The notes under the pieces: generated by a model
Databases searched by the model: none
What the model was told of the DNA's origin: nothing
The model's input: only the letters and a program-made list of their open reading frames with translations
Assembly (NCBI GenBank): GCA_020026395.1
Contig: JAHHQM010000006.1
Coordinates: 1 to 64,000 of the forward strand
Source: Alistipes sp.
GTDB lineage: Bacteria; Bacteroidota; Bacteroidia; Bacteroidales; Rikenellaceae
Length of the DNA stretch: 64,000 nucleotides
Reading direction: 5' to 3'
Shown here: positions 44,181 through 52,472 of the stretch, in pieces
How positions within the stretch are numbered: the first letter of the stretch is position 1
Layout: the number at the start of each line of letters is the position of its first letter
Position numbers and translations under genes: made by a program

Positions 44181-45235
44181 TGGGCGCAATGCAGCAAACC
44201 AAGAAACGTGTAGTCTATGTCGATTACATGAAATCGTTGGGCATGATGACCATCATTTGGGGACATATCATGCTGATCGGTATTACGAATGCCGTGGTGT
44301 ATGCATTCCATATTCCGCTTTTCTTTTTCCTGAGTGGTTTGATGTTTTGCAAGGACAGATATCCGTATTTCGGCGAATTTTTCAAGAAGCGGGTAAAGTC
44401 GTTGCTTGTCCCCTATGTCATTTATTCGTTTTTGACGTGGGGAGTTTGGGTCGGATATACTTATTTTACCCATGCCCAAACGGATAGCTATTGGATGCCC
44501 TTGTTGCAGACATTTATTGCTCAAGGACCGGGCAATTTCCTGGTACATAATGTGCCGCTCTGGTTCGTGTCCTGCCTGTTTGTCCTTGAGATGATGTATT
44601 TCTTTATTGCAAAATTACAAGGAACGATCAAGGCTGCGGTTTGTATCCTGTGTGGTGTTGCGGGATATTTGATGACGCAGGAGAATTCGTTCTTTGATTT
44701 CAGACTGTTGCCGTGGAGCATTGAGGTGGCATTTGCCGCAGTCCCGTTTTATGCTTTGGGAAACTATCTGACCGAGCATTTTACCCATGAAAAAATGATC
44801 CGTGCGATTCAAACGAATAAGATGCTTTCGTTCGTGATATTTATCCTGTCGTTTGTCGGAGTCGTGAGTGGAGCATCGTTCAATGGGGCAATTTCAATGG
44901 GAAGCAATCATTTGGGGAATTTCTTCGTATTCTATGGAGCTGCATTGTGCGGAATTGTCATGATGTTTATCGGTTGTGTGGCATTGAGCGCATTGAAAAC
45001 CAATAAATTGCTGGCATTTATAGAGTGGTTCGGCGTGAATTCCTATACTTCGATGGCAATTCATAATCCCATTAAGGGAATTGTGGTGGTTGGGGTTGGT
45101 GCATTGACGGGTACAGGTACTTTAATGGTGGCCGGGGACTATCTCCTTGCAGCAATTGCATTTGTAGTCACGTTGGTTGCAACGTGTATCGGTATATTGA
45201 TTATCAATGTTTTGAAGGATAAATTCATTAAATGA
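44180..45235 (+). CDS. AT3-family membrane acyltransferase
   Basis: A 351-residue, ten-helix acyltransferase-3 protein. It begins with VVYVDYMKSLGMMTIIWGHIML, in which the His is the likely catalytic residue, and has the short Arg/Lys-rich cytoplasmic loop KKRVKSLLVPYVIYS. AT3 proteins add acetyl or succinyl groups to surface glycans. The start overlaps the preceding stop (TAATG), and its own stop overlaps the deacetylase start, so the three genes are translationally linked. Confidence 0.88.
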   Translation: MGAMQQTKKRVVYVDYMKSLGMMTIIWGHIMLIGITNAVVYAFHIPLFFFLSGLMFCKDRYPYFGEFFKKRVKSLLVPYVIYSFLTWGVWVGYTYFTHAQTDSYWMPLLQTFIAQGPGNFLVHNVPLWFVSCLFVLEMMYFFIAKLQGTIKAAVCILCGVAGYLMTQENSFFDFRLLPWSIEVAFAAVPFYALGNYLTEHFTHEKMIRAIQTNKMLSFVIFILSFVGVVSGASFNGAISMGSNHLGNFFVFYGAALCGIVMMFIGCVALSALKTNKLLAFIEWFGVNSYTSMAIHNPIKGIVVVGVGALTGTGTLMVAGDYLLAAIAFVVTLVATCIGILIINVLKDKFIK

Positions 45236-46083
45236 TGAATGTTTTAACTTTTGATACGGAAGAGTGGTTTCACCTTTTGGACAATGATTCCACAAGAAGT
45301 GAGGCCCAATGGGTGCATTTTGAAAAACGCATCGAAGGAAATGTCGGTCGTATTATCGATATATTGGATAGTACCCATACCAAAGGAACGTTTTTTGTGG
45401 TTGGATGGATCGCGAAAACTTATCCGCAATTGGTAAAACGCCTTTCGGAGCATTTTGAAATCGGCTCCCATACGATGAATCATCAGCTGGCCTGGCAGCA
45501 GGGGCCCGAGGCATTCAAGAAAGATGTGTCCGACTCGATTCATCTTCTGGAAGATCTCACGGGAAAGAAGATCACGGCATTCCGTGCTCCCGGATTTTCT
45601 ATTCGGGAGACCGAGGGCTGGGCTTTCGATATTCTCGGTGAGTTGGGTATTGAGGTCGATTGTTCGGTTTTCCCGTCACATCATGCCCATGGCGGTATGC
45701 CGTCGTATCCGGGACAAACGCCTGCAATCATTGAACATAACGGTACCCGAATAAAAGAATTTCCGGTCGTATATAAGACAATAGGCGGAAAACACGTTGT
45801 ATTCTCGGGTGGCGGATATTTCCGTTTGTGCCCGTATTTTTTGTTGAAGAAATGGACGTTGGAGCATCCGGACTACATGATGTCGTATATCCATCCGCGT
45901 GATATGGATGCCAATCAGCCGATGATCAAGGAGTTGAACTACATTCGTCGGTTCAAATCCTACTACGGACTGGCCGGGGCAGAACGGAAATTGAGAAATT
46001 GGCTGACCGAGTTTAAATTTGTCGATGTCAGAACGGCCGTACAACAGGTGGATTGGAGTACGGCTCCGATTGTGAAATTATAA
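45232..46083 (+). CDS. NodB-type polysaccharide deacetylase
   Basis: A 283-residue carbohydrate esterase 4 protein with a start (NVLTFDTEEWFHLLD) like the DUF3473/exosortase-associated polysaccharide deacetylases. Metal and catalytic residues are the Asp of LTFDTEEW and the His pair of SHTMNHQLAW; FRAPGFSIRETEGW and MSYIHPRDMD are also typical. It removes N-acetyl groups from a glycan or lipid-linked sugar. No signal peptide is visible, so it probably acts in the cytoplasm on a lipid-linked or nucleotide sugar. It pairs with the acyltransferase, with which it overlaps by 4 bp. Confidence 0.88.
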   Translation: MMNVLTFDTEEWFHLLDNDSTRSEAQWVHFEKRIEGNVGRIIDILDSTHTKGTFFVVGWIAKTYPQLVKRLSEHFEIGSHTMNHQLAWQQGPEAFKKDVSDSIHLLEDLTGKKITAFRAPGFSIRETEGWAFDILGELGIEVDCSVFPSHHAHGGMPSYPGQTPAIIEHNGTRIKEFPVVYKTIGGKHVVFSGGGYFRLCPYFLLKKWTLEHPDYMMSYIHPRDMDANQPMIKELNYIRRFKSYYGLAGAERKLRNWLTEFKFVDVRTAVQQVDWSTAPIVKL

Positions 46084-46096
46084 ACTATAGATAAAC

Positions 46097-48940
46097 ATGA
46101 AAAAACTTCTGTCGCTGCCGCCTAATTTGGTGGGCTGTTTTCACGATATTGAACATGCAGACCGCAAGGAGTGGTTCTGCACGTCTGATCCCGTGGGGTG
46201 CAAGTTGGGTTCGGGTGGCGGTACGACATGGCTTTTGGAGGCCTGCATGGCCGAGGATAAGGCGGATGATGCCTCCGAGTGGCTCGCTTGCGAAAAGCGT
46301 ATCCTGCTCCATGCGGGAGGTCAGAGCCGCCGTCTGCCTTCGTATGCTCCGTCGGGTAAGATCCTGACGCCGATCCCCGTATTCCGTTGGGGCAGGGGGC
46401 AGAAGTTGTCGCAGAATCTGCTGTCGTTGCAGTTGCCGTTGTATGAGCGCATGATGGAAAAGGCGCCCGACAGCCTGCATACCCTCATTGCGAGCGGTGA
46501 TATCTATGTGCGTTCGGAAGAGCCGTTGCAGGCAATTCCCGAGGCGGATGTCGTTTGTTACGGCTTGTGGGTTGATCCCAATCTGGCCAAGAACCACGGC
46601 GTTTTCGTCATGGATCGCAAAAATCCCGAGAAATTGGATTTCATGCTTCAAAAACCGAGTGTCGAAAAACTCGGCGAGTTGATGCAGAACTATTTCTTTT
46701 TGATGGATATCGGCGTGTGGTTGCTGAGCGACCGCGCCGTAGAGTGCATCCTGAAGCGTTCGAAGGGCAAGGACGGCAAAATCGGATTCTACGATATGTA
46801 TTCCGAGTTCGGGCCTTCGTTGGGTGAACATCCGACGATCGAGGACGAGGAATTGAACCGACTTTCGGTGGCTATTCTGCCACTGCCCGGAGGTCAGTTC
46901 TATCATTACGGTACGAGCCGTGAAATGATCTCTTCGACCCTTGCCGTGCAGAACTTGGTAGTCGATCAGCGGGAGATCTCGCTGACCAAGGTGAAACCTC
47001 ATCCCGATATGTTTGCGCAGAATGCCGTGATCGACATTAAGTTGCGCGAAGAACACGGTGAACTTTGGATTGAGAACAGTCATATCGGTAAAAATTGGGC
47101 GTTGAACGGAATGCAGATCGTGACGGGTGTTCCCCGAAACGACTGGGCGTTGAATTTACCCAAAGGGATCTGCCTGGATGTGGAACCCATTGCCGAAACC
47201 GAATATGTGGGTCGCCCTTACGGCATCGACGATGCTTTCAAGGGGGCTTTGGCCGACGAAAAGACCCTTTATCAGGGGCGTCCCGTTGCGGAGTGGCTTG
47301 CGGAGCGCGGACTTGCACCCGATCGGATCAAGGGCAATGCCGATTTGCAGTCGGCACGCATCTTCCCCGTTTGCGCCGATCTGGAGCAGTTGGGTAAGGT
47401 GATCGATTGGATGATTAATGATCCTTCCTCGGAGGAAGGACGCAATATTTGGGAGAATACCCGAAAACTCTCGGCCGACGAGATTTCGACTTATGCCAAT
47501 CTGCGCCGACTGGTGGCGCAGCGTGAGACCTTCCGCAAGGCTAACTGGTCGGCTTTGGCACGGAATTACCGTCGTAGTGTCTTCTATCAGTTGAATTTGG
47601 AAGATGCCGCGCAGGAGTTCCATCGTATGGGCATCGAATTGCCCGCGCCGTTGTCGGGCGAAGAGCGTTTGATGACCCGTGTGAGCGATGCCATGTTCCG
47701 CGCCCGTACGCTGGATTTAGGAGGCGATAAAACGGCTGCCGTGCGAGAGGAGGAGAAGGCATTTGCCTTGATGCGCGAAGGAATTACCCAGGGCGAACGA
47801 TATCGTCAGATGCCCCATATGTCGGTCTATTTCGATCAGATCGTGTGGAGCAGAAGTCCCGTCCGTATTGATTTGGCGGGTGGATGGACCGATACGCCTC
47901 CGTTCTGCCTGCGTGAGGGCGGAAATGTCATCAATCTGGGCATTACGCTGAACGGACAGCCTCCTTTGCAGGTTTACGTAAAACCGAGCAAGGAGCGGAA
48001 GATCATTCTCCGCTCGATTGACCTGGGTGCGATGGAGGTCGTTACGACTTTCGAGGAACTGCGCCACTTCAATGTGGTCGGTTCGCCGTTCTCCATCCCC
48101 AAAGCCGCACTGACGCTTGCGGGATTCCATCCGGATTTTTGTACGGAGAAATTCCATAGCCTTGAGGAGCAGCTTGCGGCATTCGGATGCGGTATTGAGG
48201 TGACGTTGCTGTCGGCTATTCCTGCGGGTTCGGGTCTGGGTACAAGTTCGATTCTGGCTGCGACCGTTTTGGGTGCCGTGAGCGAATTCTGCGGCCTTCA
48301 CTGGGACAAACAGGAGATCGGTGCTCGCACGTTGGTTTTGGAGCAGTTGCTCACGACGGGCGGCGGCTGGCAGGATCAGTTCGGCGGAATTCTGCCGGGC
48401 ATAAAACTCTTGCAGACGACTTCGGGATGGAATCAGGCTCCTTTGGTACGCTGGTTGCCCGATACGCTGTTCACGGACAGTACGTATAAGAAATGCCACT
48501 TGTTGTATTATACGGGCATCACGCGTACGGCCAAAGGGATCCTTGCCGAGATCGTCAAGGGTATGTTCCTGAACAATTCCCGTCATATGGATCTTTTGCG
48601 CCAGATGAAGGAGCACGCACTGGATATGTTCGACGCCATTCAGCGCAACAACTACGACGAGATGGCCTCCCTGATCGGTCTTACGTGGAAGCAGAACAAG
48701 AAACTCGACAGCGGAACGAATCCCGGGGCCGTGGAGCAGATCATCGGTCAGGTGAAGGATTTGTGCCGTGGTTACAAACTGCCCGGTGCGGGTGGCGGAG
48801 GCTATCTCTACATGGCGTCCAAGGACGAAGAGGCTGCCGCACGCATCCGTCGTATCCTGACCGAGAACCGACCCAACGATCGTGCTCGTTTCGTTGAGAT
48901 GGAATTGTCGGGTAAGGGATTGGAGACTTCGTTGAGTTAG
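46097..48940 (+). CDS. fkp: Bifunctional fucokinase / fucose-1-phosphate guanylyltransferase
   Basis: A 947-residue protein. The N-terminal half is a GDP-fucose pyrophosphorylase-like domain (LGSGGGTTWLLEA, LLHAGGQSRRLPSY, SGKILTPIPVF). The C-terminal part is a GHMP kinase with SPVRIDLAGGWTDTPP, IPAGSGLGTSS and LPGAGGGGYLYMA. It converts L-fucose and ATP to fucose-1-phosphate, then to GDP-fucose, a salvage route used by Bacteroides to fucosylate capsule and glycoproteins. Length and order match known Fkp. It follows the deacetylase by 13 bp and precedes a fucose-permease-like gene, so one operon may import, activate and use fucose. Confidence 0.95.
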   Translation: MKKLLSLPPNLVGCFHDIEHADRKEWFCTSDPVGCKLGSGGGTTWLLEACMAEDKADDASEWLACEKRILLHAGGQSRRLPSYAPSGKILTPIPVFRWGRGQKLSQNLLSLQLPLYERMMEKAPDSLHTLIASGDIYVRSEEPLQAIPEADVVCYGLWVDPNLAKNHGVFVMDRKNPEKLDFMLQKPSVEKLGELMQNYFFLMDIGVWLLSDRAVECILKRSKGKDGKIGFYDMYSEFGPSLGEHPTIEDEELNRLSVAILPLPGGQFYHYGTSREMISSTLAVQNLVVDQREISLTKVKPHPDMFAQNAVIDIKLREEHGELWIENSHIGKNWALNGMQIVTGVPRNDWALNLPKGICLDVEPIAETEYVGRPYGIDDAFKGALADEKTLYQGRPVAEWLAERGLAPDRIKGNADLQSARIFPVCADLEQLGKVIDWMINDPSSEEGRNIWENTRKLSADEISTYANLRRLVAQRETFRKANWSALARNYRRSVFYQLNLEDAAQEFHRMGIELPAPLSGEERLMTRVSDAMFRARTLDLGGDKTAAVREEEKAFALMREGITQGERYRQMPHMSVYFDQIVWSRSPVRIDLAGGWTDTPPFCLREGGNVINLGITLNGQPPLQVYVKPSKERKIILRSIDLGAMEVVTTFEELRHFNVVGSPFSIPKAALTLAGFHPDFCTEKFHSLEEQLAAFGCGIEVTLLSAIPAGSGLGTSSILAATVLGAVSEFCGLHWDKQEIGARTLVLEQLLTTGGGWQDQFGGILPGIKLLQTTSGWNQAPLVRWLPDTLFTDSTYKKCHLLYYTGITRTAKGILAEIVKGMFLNNSRHMDLLRQMKEHALDMFDAIQRNNYDEMASLIGLTWKQNKKLDSGTNPGAVEQIIGQVKDLCRGYKLPGAGGGGYLYMASKDEEAAARIRRILTENRPNDRARFVEMELSGKGLETSLS

Positions 48941-49064
48941 AAAACGGTTGCGGAAAAAGAGGGGCGGTCTTGAAGATCGCCTGCAAACACCGCACAAATA
49001 TAAAGAGAGAAGTAGACGACATAAGGGGCCGCATCGTGTGTGCCGTCTATTAAAAAGATGGGTT

Positions 49065-50258
49065 ATGAAACTAACGCAGACAAAGGACGGTAGGGATTAT
49101 CTCTGGCCATTCATTTTGATTACGAGCTTGTTTTTCCTGTGGGGATTTGCCCACAGCATTCTGGATGTGCTGAACAAACACTTTCAGGATGTGATGGAGA
49201 TGACCAAAACACGCTCGGCATTGGTGCAGGCCGTGGTTTACGGCGGTTATTTCATTATGGCGATTCCCGCGGGACGCATCATCCGTCGGTTCGGCTATCG
49301 AAAAGGCGTGATCACGGGTCTGATCCTCTACGGTGTGGGCGCATTGATGTTTATCCCCGGCAGTCGGCTCATGTCGTTCGATTTCTTCCTCCTGTCGCTG
49401 TTTATCATCGGCTGCGGACTGACCTGCCTGGAAACGGCGGCCAATCCCTATGTCGCGGTGCTGGGCGTCGCGGAGCATAGCGAGCAACGAATCAATTTCG
49501 CGCAGTCGTTCAACGGACTGGGTTGGATTTTCGGCCCCTTTGTCGGCAGTATCTTCTTGTTCTCGGGCGATGCCAACATTGCCGCTCCCTATGCAATCAT
49601 CGGATGTATTGTGCTTGTGGTGGCATTCGTGTTTTCGCGCGTCAAACTGCCTGAAATCGGTTGGGAAGAGGAGCGCGAACCGCAAAAGGAGGTGAGCTTG
49701 TGGCGAATCTCTTCGTTTGTGTGGGGACTTGTCGCCCTGTTCTTCTACGTGGCTGCGCAGACGGGCATCAACAGCTTCTTCATCAACTATGTGACCGAAA
49801 ACATCGGAATCAGCGCCTATGAGGCCTCGTTGTATTTGTCATTCGGCGGTATGGGACTGTTTATGCTCGGACGAATGGTCGGAAGCTTTATCATGCAGTA
49901 TATCCGACCGATCGTCTTGCTTCGATTGTGTTCCGTCGGAGCGATCCTTGCCATGCTGTGCGTGATCTTTCTGACGGGGCACGTCGCTTTGTATTGCTTT
50001 CTGTTCTGCTTCCTGTGCGAATCGATCATGTTTCCGACAATCTTTGCATTGGCCATCAAGCAAACGGGAAGTGCTACCAAGGAGGCTTCGTCTTATTTGA
50101 TTATGTCGATTGTCGGCGGTGCAATTGCTCCGCTGTTGATGGGCGTTGTGGCCGATCACTCTTCAGTTGCAGAGGGGTTCTATATCCCGATGATTTGTTT
50201 TGCGGTGATCTGCCTTTATGCGGTAGTTTATAAGAAATTGACTAAAGAACGAAAATAA
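49065..50258 (+). CDS. L-fucose permease-like MFS transporter
   Basis: A protein of about 397 residues with 12 predicted helices, close in layout to FucP-type H+ symporters: FFLWGFAHSILDVLNKHFQ and LTCLETAANPYVAVLG are family landmarks. It should import L-fucose or a related sugar. The start MKLTQTKDGRDYLW is chosen over upstream codons because the family begins at this point. The 124 bp after fkp hold nothing recognisable. The neighbours fkp and a mutarotase support fucose as the substrate. Confidence 0.87.
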   Translation: MKLTQTKDGRDYLWPFILITSLFFLWGFAHSILDVLNKHFQDVMEMTKTRSALVQAVVYGGYFIMAIPAGRIIRRFGYRKGVITGLILYGVGALMFIPGSRLMSFDFFLLSLFIIGCGLTCLETAANPYVAVLGVAEHSEQRINFAQSFNGLGWIFGPFVGSIFLFSGDANIAAPYAIIGCIVLVVAFVFSRVKLPEIGWEEEREPQKEVSLWRISSFVWGLVALFFYVAAQTGINSFFINYVTENIGISAYEASLYLSFGGMGLFMLGRMVGSFIMQYIRPIVLLRLCSVGAILAMLCVIFLTGHVALYCFLFCFLCESIMFPTIFALAIKQTGSATKEASSYLIMSIVGGAIAPLLMGVVADHSSVAEGFYIPMICFAVICLYAVVYKKLTKERK

Positions 50259-50259
50259 A

Positions 50260-50646
50260 ATGGACAAGAAACAGGGTTACGCGTCTTCAAAATACAATTG
50301 CGAGACCAAACGCTATTGCCAGATGCTGGATCTGAAGGATGATCCCGAACTGATCCGTCAATATCGCTACTGGCACAGCCGGGAAGGAATCTGGAAAGAG
50401 ATTATGGCGGGAATCCGCGAGGTCGGTATCCTCGAGATGGAGATCTACATCCACGGGAATCATTTGTTTATGATCATCGAGACCCCGCTTGATTTCGATT
50501 GGGATCGGGACATGCAACGCCTTTCGACCCTGCCCCGACAGGCCGAGTGGGAGGATTTCGTCGGCCGTTTCCAACAGGCGGCTCTGGGCAGTGCATCTTC
50601 CGAGAAATGGCAGCTTATGGAACAAATGTTCCACTTGTACGAATAG
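50260..50646 (+). CDS. RhaM/DUF718-type sugar mutarotase
   Basis: A 128-residue member of the L-rhamnose mutarotase family, a small alpha/beta-barrel dimer protein. Typical segments are LDLKDDPELIRQYRYWH, EIYIHGNHLFMIIE and PRQAEWEDFVGRFQ. It speeds the alpha/beta exchange of a free 6-deoxy sugar; beside fkp and a fucose permease, L-fucose is the likely substrate. It starts 1 bp after the transporter stop and is the last gene of the run, followed by a terminator. Confidence 0.85.
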   Translation: MDKKQGYASSKYNCETKRYCQMLDLKDDPELIRQYRYWHSREGIWKEIMAGIREVGILEMEIYIHGNHLFMIIETPLDFDWDRDMQRLSTLPRQAEWEDFVGRFQQAALGSASSEKWQLMEQMFHLYE

Positions 50647-50660
50647 GGGAGAACCCCACG

Positions 50661-50700
50661 AAAAAAAGAGGCAGAATCCGAATCGGTTCTGCCTCTTTTT
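50661..50700. terminator. Bidirectional terminator closing the glycan run
   Basis: A 12-bp stem (AAAGAGGCAGAA with TTCTGCCTCTTT), A-run on the left and T-run on the right, between the convergent mutarotase and second WecA-like genes. Confidence 0.88.
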
Positions 50701-50717
50701 ATATTTGTTGTGCAGGT

Positions 50718-51845
50718 CTATTGCGCGTCCACGATGCCTTTGCGGGCTTTGCGACGTTTGATGATTTGCGAGATGGCAATGTTCATCACGATCCACAGGG
50801 CGATGTTGCCGAAGACCAGGATGTTGATGTTGATCACCTCCGACAGCATGACGTTCAATACCGTCAGCGAGATCGACATACCCACGACGATCATCATCGT
50901 GAGGTGCGATGAAAGACCCAGATCCAGCAACTTGTGGTGGATGTGCGTGCGGTCGGGCAGGAACGGGCTCTTGTGGTAGCGGATGCGGCGGAAGAATACG
51001 CGCACGACATCGAAACACGGGATCATCATCGGGGCAAATGCCAGGATGAAGGGATTGGGGTAGGTCTTGACCTCATGGCTGATCGAGAACAGCAACTTGA
51101 TGCTGTAGATGCAGAGGATGAAACCGAGCGTCAGACTGCCCGTGTCGCCCATGAAGATCTTCTTGCCGTGGTCGGCCTTGCCGAATACGTTGAAGTAGAA
51201 GAACGGGAGCAATACGCCGAGCGTGGCAAAGGCCATGGCGGCATAGATGTAGTGTCCCAGGTAGATGAAGGCGCAACCGTAAAGGAACGATGCGGCAATA
51301 CACAATCCCGAAGCAAGGCCGTCTACACCGTCGATCAGGTTGATCGAGTTGATGAAGAATACGACCGTGAGGATCGTAAGCGGGTAGGCCACCACCTTCG
51401 GCAATTCGTAGATACCCAGCAAACCGTAGAGGTTGTCGATCCATACGCCGCCCGAGATCAGCAGCACGCCACAAAGGATTTGGGCCACGAATTTGGCTCT
51501 GTATTTTACACCGATCAGATCGTCGGCAATACCGATGACATACAACAGGAACAGGGCGCAGAATTCAAACGACATCTCGACGGCACTCTGCTGAATGCGG
51601 GTCAGGAACACATCCGAATTGATCTGGATGTTGATTCCGAAGATCAGGATGACGCTGAAGAAGATGATGGGGTTGAAGGCCAGACCGCCCAAACGCGGTA
51701 CGGCACCCTTATGGATTTTGCGTTCGTCGTGATCGTCGAAAAGTCTTTTCCGAAAGGAAATGAGCAAAATTTTTGGGATTATGAAGCCTGCCAGGAGCAT
51801 GCTGATCATAAACACGGCTAAAATGTCGATAATCCAAGTTTCCAT
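50718..51845 (-). CDS. Second WecA/TagO-like transferase
   Basis: A 375-residue paralogue of the protein encoded at 40463-41587, with the same motifs (ERKIHKGAVPRLGG, IADDLIGVKY, NSINLIDGVDGLASG, MGDTGSLTLGF, DRTHIHHKL) and long identical stretches, differing mainly in the second and last helices. It likely starts another lipid-linked glycan or the same one under different control. It is monocistronic on the opposite strand and faces the glycan run. Confidence 0.92.
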   Translation of the reverse strand: METWIIDILAVFMISMLLAGFIIPKILLISFRKRLFDDHDERKIHKGAVPRLGGLAFNPIIFFSVILIFGINIQINSDVFLTRIQQSAVEMSFEFCALFLLYVIGIADDLIGVKYRAKFVAQILCGVLLISGGVWIDNLYGLLGIYELPKVVAYPLTILTVVFFINSINLIDGVDGLASGLCIAASFLYGCAFIYLGHYIYAAMAFATLGVLLPFFYFNVFGKADHGKKIFMGDTGSLTLGFILCIYSIKLLFSISHEVKTYPNPFILAFAPMMIPCFDVVRVFFRRIRYHKSPFLPDRTHIHHKLLDLGLSSHLTMMIVVGMSISLTVLNVMLSEVININILVFGNIALWIVMNIAISQIIKRRKARKGIVDAQ

Positions 51846-52417
51846 TTTTTATTGCTTTAATTTATTCGGTGTGTGTGGTGTGTGTCGGGTTCGTTCGAAG
51901 GCTGAGTTCCGAAAAAGAAAAATTATTCGTCGGATAAAAGCCTGCCACGATGGCTATAGGGAAAAGTTTCGTATAAATTGTGTCCAAGGGGATTATTCGG
52001 TCGACTTGAAATACCGCATCTTGTCGGTTGGGAACAACCGTTTTGGGGGGCACATCGGATTGTATTTGTTTCCTCCATGGCGAATTCTTTGGTTTTATCT
52101 TCTTTGTTCCGTGCGCGGAGGACTGTATCTGAAAGATATTCAGCCGCTTGGCGTTTGGGATGAAATGCAGTTTTACGATGCGGCGTATTTTTTGGACGCA
52201 TTGTTAACTACAAAAATGCTAAAAATAAATGGAAAAAACAAATATTTAATCCGACATAACACAGACCGAAAAATTATCCCCGTAAAGGGATGACCCAGAA
52301 CCGATTATCAAATTGTGCCCTGCAATGCACTTCGAACGGGTTTCGGGTAGAAAAACCGAAAAACGGAAAACGGACAACGGGTGTTCTTTCCCGAAAATCG
52401 CGATGTTCCGAAAAGGT
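51846..52417. other. Intergenic DNA upstream of the second WecA-like gene
   Basis: About 570 bp without a supported gene. Overlapping frames of 177 codons (plus) and 92 codons (minus) have no known motif, and the plus frame runs back into the WecA-like gene, so both are rejected. The promoter of the minus-strand WecA-like gene should be here, but no exact TAnnTTTG box was found on that strand. Confidence 0.45.
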
Positions 52418-52453
52418 AAAAAAAAGGTTGATACCCGCAGGTACCAACCTCTT
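52418..52453 (-). terminator. Terminator of the IdeS-like lipoprotein gene
   Basis: On the minus strand AGGTTGGTACC pairs with GGTATCAACCT around a short loop and is followed by a T-run; it lies about 20 bp past the stop codon. Confidence 0.85.
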
Positions 52454-52472
52454 TTGTAAGGGAGGGTAGGAA

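Noticed and set aside
51760..52293. A 177-codon plus-strand frame beside the second WecA-like gene
   Set aside because: It begins inside the WecA-like gene and shows no motif or conserved composition.
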